Of a stretch of DNA of 64,000 bases, positions 1 to 9,443 are shown one piece after another. Position numbers and translations under genes: made by a program. How positions within the stretch are numbered: position 1 is the first letter of the stretch; each line of letters opens with the position of its first letter. Location: contig NZ_SBKN01000003.1 in NCBI RefSeq assembly GCF_004122105.1, positions 124,001-188,000 on the forward strand, written 5' to 3'. Below the pieces are notes generated by a model. The model was not told where the DNA came from. It was given only the letters and a program-made list of their open reading frames with translations, and did not search any database. The DNA comes from Flavobacterium stagni. Lineage in GTDB: Bacteria; Bacteroidota; Bacteroidia; Flavobacteriales; Flavobacteriaceae.

Positions 1-880
1 TGGATTGAGCGTCAACTAAAGTTTGACGAATTCCCGAGTTGGCCGAAACACCACCGCCAATAGCAATTTGGTTAATTCCAGTTGTAGACACTGCCAACTT
101 CAGTTTTTCCATTAATATTTCAATGATGATGTGTTGAATTGAGGCACAAATATCGGCTTTATTTTCTTCAATAAAATTTGGATTTGCCGCTTGATTTTTT
201 TGAATGAAATATAAAATTTGTGTCTTAAGTCCAGAAAAACTAAAGTCCAAACCGTCCACTTTGGGTCGGGTAAACGGAAAACGCTTCGGATTTCCTTCTT
301 TCGCTAATTGATCAATCAACGGTCCGCCGGGATACGGTAATCCCAATATTTTTGCCGATTTATCAAAAGCTTCCCCAACGGCATCGTCAGTCGTTTCACC
401 GATGATTTCTAAATCAAAAAAACTATTCACTTTCACAATTTGAGTATGTCCACCAGAAATGGTTAATGCCAAAAAAGGAAATTCAGGCATCGCAAAACCT
501 TCTTCTTTGATAAAGTGCGCCAAAATATGCGCATGCATATGGTTCACCGCAATTAAGGGAATTTGTAAAGCCATGGCCAATGACTTTGCAAATGAAGTTC
601 CTACCAAAAGAGAGCCCATTAATCCTGGACCTTGAGTAAATGCCACAGCACTTAATTGATCCCGTGTTATCCCCGCTTTTTTCAAAGCAACATCTACCAC
701 AGGAACAATATTTTGTTGGTGCGCTCTTGAAGCCAATTCCGGCACAACGCCACCGTATTCTTCATGAATATGTTGCCGCGCTACCACATTGGAAAGTACT
801 ACATTATCTTTCAAAACAGCTGCCGCTGTGTCGTCGCACGAACTTTCAATGGCTAAAATATAAATTGGAGGAGTACTCAT
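1..880 (-). CDS. tsaD: TsaD, tRNA N6-adenosine threonylcarbamoyltransferase (C-terminus off the left edge)
   Basis: TsaD transfers the threonylcarbamoyl group to A37 of ANN-decoding tRNAs in the cytoplasm, working with TsaB and TsaE. About 293 N-terminal residues are visible of a usual length near 340. Reading from the ATG at 880, the protein starts MSTPPIYILAIESSCDDTAA, the typical Kae1/Qri7 opening. Further along are the metal-binding NHMHAH motif, SGGHTQIV, and GEAFDKSAKILGLPYPGG. The reading frame is open to base 1, so the gene is cut by the window and not truncated in nature. It is divergent from tamB, with 109 bases between them, and a perfect TACTTTTG -7 box at 951-944 on the minus strand probably drives it. 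Family assignment is very secure. Confidence 0.96.
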   Translation of the reverse strand, partial: MSTPPIYILAIESSCDDTAAAVLKDNVVLSNVVARQHIHEEYGGVVPELASRAHQQNIVPVVDVALKKAGITRDQLSAVAFTQGPGLMGSLLVGTSFAKSLAMALQIPLIAVNHMHAHILAHFIKEEGFAMPEFPFLALTISGGHTQIVKVNSFFDLEIIGETTDDAVGEAFDKSAKILGLPYPGGPLIDQLAKEGNPKRFPFTRPKVDGLDFSFSGLKTQILYFIQKNQAANPNFIEENKADICASIQHIIIEILMEKLKLAVSTTGINQIAIGGGVSANSGIRQTLVDAQS

Positions 881-943
881 TAGGCACAATTTTTGTTTAA
901 ATTTGGTTTAAACCGCGTAAAACCTGTATTTTTACATCGATTA

Positions 944-951
944 CAAAAGTA
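944..951 (-). promoter_or_regulatory. -7 promoter element for tsaD
   Basis: On the minus strand this reads TACTTTTG, a perfect match to the Bacteroidota -7 consensus TAnnTTTG. It lies 63 bases upstream of the tsaD ATG. I see no TTTG -33 element at the usual 19-22 base spacing. Confidence 0.5.
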
Positions 952-989
952 CATTATTTCAGGTTTTCATCGCCCGTACAAAATTAAAT

Positions 990-3900
990 TTGAAAGAGAA
1001 AAAACCAAATATACGTTTACAGAAGATTAGAAAAATTACAATCAGGGTACTTTTATCCGTGTTGATTTTGCTAATTCTTTTGGCTATTGCACTTTCTCTT
1101 CCCTTTGTACAAACCAAAATCGCCCAGCATTTTACCGAACAATTGAACCGCGATTATCATGTCGATATTCATGTGAGTCGGGTCGAAATCAATCTTTTTG
1201 GCGGTGTTCAACTCAAAGAAGTTCTCGTAAAAGATGCTTCCAAAGACACTTTAATTTTTGCCAATCGCATTGGCACTTCCATTACTGATGCCAAATCGTT
1301 ATTGGACGGGAATTTGTATTTCGGTAAAATGAAGGTGGATGAATTGTTGCTGGATGTAAAAACCTTGAAAGGCGAACGCGACACGAACCTAGATAAATTT
1401 GTGGCAGCCTTTGACGATGGGAAAAAGGCTTCGGGTAAATTTAGAATGGTTTCCAAAGAAATTACGTTGGTAAATAGTACTTTTCGTTTAACCGACTATA
1501 ACCGAAAAGTGCCTAAAGACGCTGATTTCACCAAAATCAACGCCGTAATTTCCGATTTTAAAATTAAGGGTCCAAATGTGTATACCCACATCGATGCCAT
1601 GTCGTTTTTGGACCATCGCGGCTTATTTGTAACCAGTCTTTCCTCACAGTTTACCTACACCAAGCAAAATATTCGTTTAGAAAAAACAGATTTAAAAACG
1701 GAGGAATCCCATTTCAAAGGTGATGTTATTCTACGCTATGACCGTAAGGACTTTGCCGATTTTAACAACAAAGTTCGCTTCGATGTTAACACCGAATTAG
1801 CCTCTATTTCAACCAATGATATTCGATTTTTTTACAATGAAATCGGTAAAAATAACCGCATCACATTTTCAGGAAAATTGGACGGCACACTCAATAATTT
1901 CACCGCAAAACGACTGTATTTAAAAGATCGATTAAATTCTGAAATTGCCGGAAATGTCAACTTTAGAAATTTATTTGCGACCCGCGGAGAAGGAGATTTT
2001 TATATGAAAGGCCGCTTCAAGAAAGTGTCCTCCAATTACGAAGATTTAACAGCTTTGTTACCCAATGTTTTAGGGAAAAAACTACCTTCTTCATTAGCTA
2101 AATTAGGGCAGTTCCAACTTTCGGGTGAAGCCGAAATTACGCCCAAATCAATAGACTCTAATTTTGAACTTTCTACATTACTTGGGCAATTAAGTGCCGA
2201 TATGGTGATGACCAATATTGATAATATTGACAATGCTTCTTACTCGGGTATTTTAGTCATGAACCAATTTGATGTGGGGACATTTTTGGGTCGGAACGAT
2301 CTCGGAAAAGTAAGTCTAAATGTAGCGGTAGACGGTAATGGATTTGTTGAAAAATACTTAGATGTTCAGTTCTCAGGTGGCGTGCAAAGTATCAACTACA
2401 ATGGCTACACGTATCAAAATATTCTTGCCGACGGTAGTTTTAAAAAGCCAATCTTCAAAGGGAAAGTAAATATAAATGATCCCAATTTATTCTTTGACTT
2501 TGATGGAATCGTTGATTTAAGTAAAAAGGAAAACCGATATGATTTTCATGCGCGTGTGGATTATGCCAACTTGAAAACACTCCGCTTCTTATCCGATGAT
2601 GTGGCCGTTTTTCGCGGCGACATCGTCATGAAAATGAATGGAAATTCGTTGAATAATATGAAAGGAGATGTGGTGTTTACCAATGCCTCTTACATCAACA
2701 AGAAAAACCAATACTTTTTCGATTATTTGTCGTTGAATTCGAGTTTTAATGCCAATGGCGAACATGAAGTGACGCTGTATTCACCCGATGAAGTGAGCGG
2801 TAAAATTCAAGGTAAATTCGAGTTTGAACAAATTTCCAAAATGGTGGAAAATTCGTTGGGAAGTTTATATACCAATTACCGTCCTAACAAAGTGAAATCG
2901 GGGCAATATGTGAAATTTGAATTTAAAGAATTTCACAATATCATTGAAATCATCAATCCAAAAGTGACCTTCAGTGAAGATGCCGAATTAAGTGGCATCA
3001 TTCGCAGTGATCAAAATGATTTTAAAATGGATTTAAAGTCCAAATCGGTTGATGCTTACGGAATTCATTTGGACAATGTGTTGGTAGATATTGACAATAA
3101 AAATCCGTTGTACAACACTTATGTACAAATGGATAGTATCAAAACAAAGTACTATAAAATCCGCGATTTTTCGTTAATCAATGCAACTTCAAAGGATACG
3201 CTTTCATTCCGTACCGAATTCAAAGGCGGGGAAAAAGGCAACGACTTTTACAATTTGAACTTGTACCATACCATTGATGCCAATAAACAAAACGTGGTTG
3301 GATTCCGAAAATCAGAGGTAATGTTCAAAGATTTCTTGTGGTACATCAATGAAAAAGAAGACGAGAAGCACCGCATAGTTTTTGATAAAAAATTAAGCAA
3401 TTTTAAATTTGATGAGTTGGTGATTTCTCATGAGGACCAATTCATGAAATTGAATGGTGGCATCAGCAGTCAGGGCGGTTCCAAAGATTTACAGCTCACG
3501 TTCCATGATGTCAATTTGAACAAAATCACCCCCGATGTCAAACAATTTGCATTTGAAGGAAAAGTAAATGGGGAAGTAAACATCAAGCAATTCAATTCGG
3601 TATACCAACCCACAGCTCAGTTGCAAATTGAAGATTTATTGGTCAATGATAATGAACTTGGGAATCTGGATTTACAGATAAAAGGAAATGATGATTTTTC
3701 CAAATTTGATATTCATTCCACCATTGAAAATAAATTGTTACGTTCGTTTACCGCAGAGGGGAATTTACGTACCCAAAGCGGAGAAACCTTTTTGGATTTG
3801 GATCTAAATTTCCAACGTTTCAATCTTGGCGTATTGGATCATTTGGGAGGAGAAGTATTGTCGAATATTCGCGGATTTGTTTCGGGGAATGCTCGTTTAG

Positions 3901-5519
3901 ACGGCAATATCAATAACATCGATTACAACGGTCGGTTGTTTGTAGACGATGCCGGTGTGACGGTGCCGTATTTGAATGTGGATTATAAAATTCAGCCCAA
4001 TTCCATTGTCGATGTGACGCAAGACCGCTTCATTATTCAAAAAGCCCGAATTTTTGATTCCAAATTCAATACCGAAGGAACGCTACAAGGCTTTGTTAAA
4101 CACAAACAATTCGGCAATTGGGAATTGGATTTAAATATTGCCTCTGATAAAATTTTAGCCTTAGACACGAAAGATAGCGAGGATGCGGCTTATTTTGGAA
4201 CTGCATTTATTGATGGCTATGCCACGATTAAAGGGCCGACCGAAAATTTGGAAATCAATATGGTGGCCACTTCGGTGAAAGGAACCGACATCAAAATTCC
4301 AATTAACGATGCCGATGCCGTGGCCGAAAATAATTACATCCATTTTGTAACACCTTCAGAGAAGAAAGGGCAAACGACCAAGGATGTTGAATTTATTCGC
4401 AATTACAACGGATTGCAAATGAATTTCGAATTTAATATTACACCTGTGGCCAATATTGAAGTGATATTAAATCGTGAATCCAAGCACGGTATGCGCGGTA
4501 CCGGAGTAGGAACTTTATTCATGAATATTAATACGTTGGGTAAGTTTGAAATGAACGGGGACTTCCAGGTTTGGGATGGCTATTATAACTTCAAATACGG
4601 CGGATTAATCGATAAAAAATTCAAAGTAAAACGCTACGGTTCGATTGTTTGGGACGGAAATCCGTATCGCGCCCAATTGAACTTAGAAGCGGTTTCTCAA
4701 AACATTACGGCAAACCCTGCTGTACTTATTGAAAATGCTTCATTTAATCGCAAAATTCCGGTAGAAGTGGTGATTTCTTTAAAAGGAACTGTATTAACTC
4801 CTGAACCTGATTTCGCCATCAATTTCCCCAATGTGAGTTCGGTTATTCGCTCTGAAATTGAAACCAAATTAAGCGATAAAGATACGCGCCAAACCCAAGC
4901 ACTTTATTTACTATCTACGGGTGGTTTCTTAAGTCCGGAAGGTTTGAGTCAGTCGCAAATCACCAACAGTTTCTACGAAAAAGCAGGAGCTCTTTTTGGC
5001 GATTTATTCAATGATAAAGATGGGAAATTTATTGTTGATGTTACTTACAGTCAGGCCGATCGTACCGCTTTGAATCCTACAGATGGGCGTTTGGTAGCCA
5101 ATATTACTACACAAATTAACGATCGTATTACCATCAATGGTAAAGTCGGGGTGCCCACAGGCGGTGTTTCCCAAACTGCCATTGTCGGCAACTTTGAAGC
5201 CTTGTACCGCGTAAATGAAGACGGAACATTGAATTTACGTTTGTTCAATCGTGAAAACGACATCAATTATATCGGTCAAGGAGTTGGATATACGCAAGGT
5301 GCCGGTATTTCGTATGAAGTTGACTTTGATACGTTTAACGAATTGATTAAGAAAATCTTTGGCAAAAAAGCAGTTCAGGTTTCTACTGCAGGCCATGATG
5401 TACCTGCTGATTCAGGCTATTTCCCAGATTACATTGATATGAATACCAAGCCGGAAAATAAAAAACCGGAAGAAACTACCCCTAAGCCCAATCAAGAGGC
5501 TGTTCCTCAAGACGATTAA
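990..5519 (+). CDS. tamB: TamB-family inner-membrane-anchored translocation/assembly protein (DUF490)
   Basis: TamB proteins bridge inner and outer membrane and help assemble outer-membrane proteins or move phospholipids. The 1509-residue protein has one N-terminal membrane segment (about residues 17-40, rich in L, I and V) followed by a long beta-rich periplasmic region typical of AsmA/TamB repeats. The DUF490 domain lies in the last third, with a segment around GDFQVWDGYYNFKYGG and the C-terminal run GVGYTQGAGISYEVDFDTF. The tail after about residue 1470 is low-complexity and rich in P, E and K. The start is a TTG at 990: the frame is closed just upstream and the membrane anchor follows directly. 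TamB divergent from tsaD is an arrangement I associate with flavobacteria. Secure as a family; the exact substrate is unknown. Confidence 0.9.
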   Translation: MKEKKPNIRLQKIRKITIRVLLSVLILLILLAIALSLPFVQTKIAQHFTEQLNRDYHVDIHVSRVEINLFGGVQLKEVLVKDASKDTLIFANRIGTSITDAKSLLDGNLYFGKMKVDELLLDVKTLKGERDTNLDKFVAAFDDGKKASGKFRMVSKEITLVNSTFRLTDYNRKVPKDADFTKINAVISDFKIKGPNVYTHIDAMSFLDHRGLFVTSLSSQFTYTKQNIRLEKTDLKTEESHFKGDVILRYDRKDFADFNNKVRFDVNTELASISTNDIRFFYNEIGKNNRITFSGKLDGTLNNFTAKRLYLKDRLNSEIAGNVNFRNLFATRGEGDFYMKGRFKKVSSNYEDLTALLPNVLGKKLPSSLAKLGQFQLSGEAEITPKSIDSNFELSTLLGQLSADMVMTNIDNIDNASYSGILVMNQFDVGTFLGRNDLGKVSLNVAVDGNGFVEKYLDVQFSGGVQSINYNGYTYQNILADGSFKKPIFKGKVNINDPNLFFDFDGIVDLSKKENRYDFHARVDYANLKTLRFLSDDVAVFRGDIVMKMNGNSLNNMKGDVVFTNASYINKKNQYFFDYLSLNSSFNANGEHEVTLYSPDEVSGKIQGKFEFEQISKMVENSLGSLYTNYRPNKVKSGQYVKFEFKEFHNIIEIINPKVTFSEDAELSGIIRSDQNDFKMDLKSKSVDAYGIHLDNVLVDIDNKNPLYNTYVQMDSIKTKYYKIRDFSLINATSKDTLSFRTEFKGGEKGNDFYNLNLYHTIDANKQNVVGFRKSEVMFKDFLWYINEKEDEKHRIVFDKKLSNFKFDELVISHEDQFMKLNGGISSQGGSKDLQLTFHDVNLNKITPDVKQFAFEGKVNGEVNIKQFNSVYQPTAQLQIEDLLVNDNELGNLDLQIKGNDDFSKFDIHSTIENKLLRSFTAEGNLRTQSGETFLDLDLNFQRFNLGVLDHLGGEVLSNIRGFVSGNARLDGNINNIDYNGRLFVDDAGVTVPYLNVDYKIQPNSIVDVTQDRFIIQKARIFDSKFNTEGTLQGFVKHKQFGNWELDLNIASDKILALDTKDSEDAAYFGTAFIDGYATIKGPTENLEINMVATSVKGTDIKIPINDADAVAENNYIHFVTPSEKKGQTTKDVEFIRNYNGLQMNFEFNITPVANIEVILNRESKHGMRGTGVGTLFMNINTLGKFEMNGDFQVWDGYYNFKYGGLIDKKFKVKRYGSIVWDGNPYRAQLNLEAVSQNITANPAVLIENASFNRKIPVEVVISLKGTVLTPEPDFAINFPNVSSVIRSEIETKLSDKDTRQTQALYLLSTGGFLSPEGLSQSQITNSFYEKAGALFGDLFNDKDGKFIVDVTYSQADRTALNPTDGRLVANITTQINDRITINGKVGVPTGGVSQTAIVGNFEALYRVNEDGTLNLRLFNRENDINYIGQGVGYTQGAGISYEVDFDTFNELIKKIFGKKAVQVSTAGHDVPADSGYFPDYIDMNTKPENKKPEETTPKPNQEAVPQDD

Positions 5520-5671
5520 GTCTCATTTTGAGAATTTCGCTTTTTTTTCTGTAAATAACTAGAAACTTATCAACGAAAACGTTTGAATTTTACCGATTTT
5601 TTCAAATTGGTAAAAAGTCAGTATTCTATATGGGTTTGGTTTGCTAATTTTACAATACAAAAGTGAGGATT

Positions 5672-6658
5672 ATGTCAAAAAGAATAAAAAAGATTGGTGT
5701 ACTAACTTCGGGTGGTGATTCACCGGGAATGAATGCCGCCATTCGTTCAGTAGTACGCGCCTGTGCCTATTACAATGTAGATTGTATGGGTATTTACAGA
5801 GGATATCAAGGAATGATTGAAGGTGACTTCAAAGAAATGGGGCCCCGTTCAGTTCATAACATTGTGAATAAAGGAGGAACTATTTTAAAATCTGCCCGTT
5901 CCAAAGAATTCATGACGCCCGAGGGAAGAGCCAAAGCGTTTGAGAATTTAAAAGAAGCAGGTATTGAAGCTTTAGTGGTTATTGGTGGTGACGGTTCATT
6001 TACAGGAGCTGAAATTTTCAACCGCGAATACCATGTTCCCGTAATCGGAATTCCAGGTACCATTGATAATGATATTTACGGTACGAGCCATACTTTGGGT
6101 TATGATACCGCTTTAAATACCGTGGTTGAAGTGATAGACAAAATTCGCGATACTGCGAGTTCTCATAACCGTTTGTTCTTTGTGGAAGTGATGGGCCGTG
6201 ATGCCGGACATATCGCTTTGAATACCGGAATCGGTGCGGGAGCAGAAGAAATCTTAATTCCAGAAGAAGATTTGGGATTGGAACGTTTGTTAGAATCCTT
6301 ACGCCGCAGTAAACTTTCAGGAAAATCTTCCAGTATTGTTGTGGTTGCAGAAGGGGATAAAATTGGTAAAAACGTATTCGAATTGAAAGATTATGTCGAA
6401 CAAAATTTACCCGAGTACGATGTTCGCGTATCCGTTTTAGGACATATGCAACGCGGGGGTTCTCCTTCTTGTTTTGACCGTGTTTTGGCTTCTCGTTTAG
6501 GGGTTAAAGCCGTGGAATCCTTGTTGGAAGGTAAATCCAATTATATGGTAGGTTTAATGAATGATAAAGTAAACCTTACACCATTAGAACAAGCAATTAA
6601 AGGTCATACTGAAATCGATTTGGAATTACTTCGCGTTTCAGATATCATGACTACTTAA
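5672..6658 (+). CDS. pfkA: ATP-dependent 6-phosphofructokinase
   Basis: PfkA phosphorylates fructose 6-phosphate to fructose 1,6-bisphosphate, the committed step of glycolysis. The 328-residue protein has the ATP-binding GGDSPG loop (residues 14-19), the second glycine loop IGGDGSFTGA (about 101-110), the catalytic PGTIDNDIYGT segment (the TIDND aspartate acts as base) and the substrate-binding EVMGRDAGH. The GGDGS form is that of ATP-using enzymes. I prefer the ATG at 5672 over an in-frame GTG at 5663, because MSKRIKKIGVLTSGGDSPG is the usual family start. It is followed after 30 bases by gap, so the two glycolytic genes probably form an operon ending at the 7699-7738 terminator. Confidence 0.96.
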   Translation: MSKRIKKIGVLTSGGDSPGMNAAIRSVVRACAYYNVDCMGIYRGYQGMIEGDFKEMGPRSVHNIVNKGGTILKSARSKEFMTPEGRAKAFENLKEAGIEALVVIGGDGSFTGAEIFNREYHVPVIGIPGTIDNDIYGTSHTLGYDTALNTVVEVIDKIRDTASSHNRLFFVEVMGRDAGHIALNTGIGAGAEEILIPEEDLGLERLLESLRRSKLSGKSSSIVVVAEGDKIGKNVFELKDYVEQNLPEYDVRVSVLGHMQRGGSPSCFDRVLASRLGVKAVESLLEGKSNYMVGLMNDKVNLTPLEQAIKGHTEIDLELLRVSDIMTT

Positions 6659-6673
6659 TAAATTATAAACTAA

Positions 6674-7690
<1,017 letters not shown>

Positions 7691-7698
7691 AACCTATT

Positions 7699-7738
7699 AA
7701 AAAATCCCGTGTTGAGACCAATCAATGCGGGATTTTTT
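7699..7738 (+). terminator. Intrinsic terminator after gap
   Basis: The arms AAAAAATCCCG (7699-7709) and CGGGATTTTTT (7728-7738) are perfect inverted repeats around an 18-base loop. The downstream arm ends in a T run, so the hairpin can end the pfkA-gap transcript. Confidence 0.8.
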
Positions 7739-7761
7739 GTTCGCTAACCAAACCAAATTGT

Positions 7762-8613
7762 ATGAAATTATTAGTAGATAGTGGGTCAACCAAAGCCGAT
7801 TGGATTGCTATTGATGAGAATGGTAAAGTACTTTTCACCACGCAATCGTTAGGTTTAAATCCGGAAGTGCTCGATAAAGAAGAAATTATCGCACGTTTGG
7901 ATGATAAATTTGATATTTCCCACAATAAAGATAAAGCAACGCATTTGTTCTTTTATGGCGCCGGTTGTGGAACCGACCGCATGAAAAATTTCTTGACTGA
8001 AGTTTTTGAAGATTATTTCTCCAAGGCCGCTGTTGTTGTTCATGAAGATACCTATGCCGCGGTGTATGCCACTACACCCAAAGATGAAGAAGCTATCGTT
8101 TGTATTTTAGGAACAGGTTCTAATTGCAGTTATTTTGACGGAAAAGTGTTGCATCAAAAAGTACAATCGCTCGGCTACATCGCCATGGATGATTGTTCGG
8201 GTAACCGTTTTGGACGTCATTTGATTCGCGGGTATTATTTCAATAAAATGCCCAAAGATTTGGCCTTAGAATTTGAAGAAGAATACAATGTAGACCCTGA
8301 TTACATCAAGCATAATTTGTATAAAGAACCCAATCCGAATGCGTATTTGGCAACCTTTGCAAAATTTTTAATCAAACACAAAGACACGGAATTCTGCAAA
8401 CAATATATCGAAATGGAAATGGTGGATTTTGTAGAAAATTACATCATGCAGTTCGAAAATTGTAAAGAAATCCCGGTACATTTCGTAGGTTCAATTGCTT
8501 TTTATTTAAAAGATGAATTGACCACAATATTAAATCGTTACGGCATTACAATTGGCAATGTATTGCGTCGACCTATCGACGGTTTGATTGCCTACCATGT
8601 TTTAAACAAATAA
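7762..8613 (+). CDS. BadF/BadG/BcrA/BcrD-type ATPase, N-acetylglucosamine kinase-like
   Basis: The 283-residue protein belongs to the sugar-kinase/actin-fold (ASKHA) superfamily and is most like the N-acetylglucosamine kinase branch of the BadF/BcrA family. Visible signs are the phosphate-1 loop VDSGSTKADW at residues 4-13, a second glycine-rich loop ILGTGSNCSYFDG (about 116-128), and a GNRFGRHLIRGYY segment. It probably phosphorylates an amino sugar such as GlcNAc in the cytoplasm. The substrate is inferred from family resemblance only. Neighbours are glycolytic (gap) and mgsA, which fits a carbon-metabolism role. It is a separate transcription unit: a terminator lies before it and another after it. 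Confidence 0.75.
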   Translation: MKLLVDSGSTKADWIAIDENGKVLFTTQSLGLNPEVLDKEEIIARLDDKFDISHNKDKATHLFFYGAGCGTDRMKNFLTEVFEDYFSKAAVVVHEDTYAAVYATTPKDEEAIVCILGTGSNCSYFDGKVLHQKVQSLGYIAMDDCSGNRFGRHLIRGYYFNKMPKDLALEFEEEYNVDPDYIKHNLYKEPNPNAYLATFAKFLIKHKDTEFCKQYIEMEMVDFVENYIMQFENCKEIPVHFVGSIAFYLKDELTTILNRYGITIGNVLRRPIDGLIAYHVLNK

Positions 8614-8638
8614 TTAAACCGACAACACAACAACGTAC

Positions 8639-8662
8639 AACCCCGAGAAATCGGGGTTTTTT
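8639..8662 (+). terminator. Intrinsic terminator with GAAA tetraloop
   Basis: The stem AACCCCGA/TCGGGGTT is closed by a GAAA tetraloop (8647-8650) and runs into TTTTTT. It ends the BadF-type kinase gene. Confidence 0.9.
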
Positions 8663-8666
8663 ATTG

Positions 8667-8674
8667 TAAATTTG
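8667..8674 (+). promoter_or_regulatory. -7 promoter element for mgsA
   Basis: TAAATTTG matches the TAnnTTTG consensus exactly. It lies 14 bases before the mgsA ATG, so the 5' leader would be very short. The region where a -33 box should be is occupied by the preceding terminator. Confidence 0.5.
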
Positions 8675-8688
8675 TAAAAAAGTATTCA

Positions 8689-9060
8689 ATGGAAATTGCA
8701 ATTATAGCGCACGACGGTAAAAAAGCGGACATGGTTCAATTTTTAAATAAAAATAAAGTAACCTTGAGTCAGGACGAAATTAAAATTATCGCTACGGGAA
8801 CAACAGGAGGAAAAGCAGAAGCTGCGGGGTTTAAGGTGAAACGATACCTTTCAGGTCCGTTGGGTGGCGATGCACAAATTGCCGCTCGAGTTGCTGAAGG
8901 GAAAACCAAAATGGTCTTGTTTTTTAAAGACCCAGGTTCGAGTCATCCCCATGATGCCGATATTAATATGCTGATCAGAATTTGTGATGTGCACAATGTA
9001 CCGTTGGCGACCAACGAAGCCACGGCTCAATTGTTATTGGATGCCATAAAAAAACCGTGA
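8689..9060 (+). CDS. mgsA: Methylglyoxal synthase
   Basis: MgsA converts dihydroxyacetone phosphate to methylglyoxal and phosphate, a bypass that relieves sugar-phosphate stress. The 123-residue protein starts MEIAIIAHDGKKADM and has the phosphate-binding ATGTTGG, the signature SGPLGGDAQIAARVAEG with the catalytic aspartate, and the FFKDPGSSHPHDADI segment with the active-site His/Asp pair. It is shorter than the E. coli enzyme (152) but complete across the core. It converges on the RidA-family gene with only one base between the stop codons. A hairpin at 9055-9072 covers both stops. Bacillithiol (bshA in this window) could be relevant to methylglyoxal detoxification, but that link is inference. 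Confidence 0.95.
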   Translation: MEIAIIAHDGKKADMVQFLNKNKVTLSQDEIKIIATGTTGGKAEAAGFKVKRYLSGPLGGDAQIAARVAEGKTKMVLFFKDPGSSHPHDADINMLIRICDVHNVPLATNEATAQLLLDAIKKP

Positions 9061-9072
9061 ATTACTTCACGG
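9048..9072 (-). terminator. Terminator of the lptD-RidA operon, overlapping the stop codons of two convergent genes
   Basis: CCGTGAA (9055-9061) and TTCACGG (9066-9072) form a 7-bp stem with a TTAC loop. Seven A residues at 9048-9054 become a T run on the minus strand. The stem contains the mgsA stop and touches the stop of the RidA-family gene. Confidence 0.8.
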
Positions 9073-9442
9073 CGATCATCGAAATTTCAACATTGACATT
9101 TTTAGGCAGGCAAGCCACCTGAACCGTTTCACGAGCTGGAGCGGTTTTTTCGTCAAAATAACTGCCGTAAACAGTGTTTATTCGGGCAAAATCACCCATA
9201 TTCATGATGAAGATGGTGGTTTTAACGACATGCTCAAATCCCATTCCAGCCGCTTCTAAAACTGCTTTCATGTTTTCCATAACTTGTTTCGTTTCGGTTT
9301 CAATATCATTTAGTACCAATTCGCCACTTTCAGGATGTAACGCAATTTGACCCGAAGTGTATAAAGTATTCCCAATTAATACGGCTTGATTATAAGGTCC
9401 GATTGGTGCCGGCGCTTTTTCTGTAAAAATAATTTGTTTCAT
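9062..9442 (-). CDS. RidA-family enamine/imine deaminase
   Basis: RidA proteins hydrolyse reactive enamine or imine intermediates released by PLP enzymes such as threonine dehydratase. The 126-residue protein has the family start (EKAPAPIGPYNQAV), the glycine of LYTSGQIA, and the C-terminal PARETVQVACLP with the substrate-binding arginine, followed by NVNVEISMIAV. All key positions look intact. It starts directly behind lptD (one base between the lptD stop and this gene's end is not the case: lptD is upstream on the same strand, with its stop at 9444, so the two coding regions almost abut). It is probably cotranscribed with lptD. Confidence 0.92.
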   Translation of the reverse strand: MKQIIFTEKAPAPIGPYNQAVLIGNTLYTSGQIALHPESGELVLNDIETETKQVMENMKAVLEAAGMGFEHVVKTTIFIMNMGDFARINTVYGSYFDEKTAPARETVQVACLPKNVNVEISMIAVK

Positions 9443-9443
9443 A

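Noticed and set aside
3897..3903. TTAGACG (CGTCTAA on the other strand) inside tamB, and again at 25541-25547 and 55392-55398
   Set aside because: All three lie inside coding sequence and I see no TGCAAGAAT-like -35 at 13-14 bases; a 7-mer is expected several times by chance in 64 kb.
5521..5551. Possible terminator after tamB (TCTCA-TTT-TGAGA)
   Set aside because: The stem is only five base pairs and is separated from the T run.
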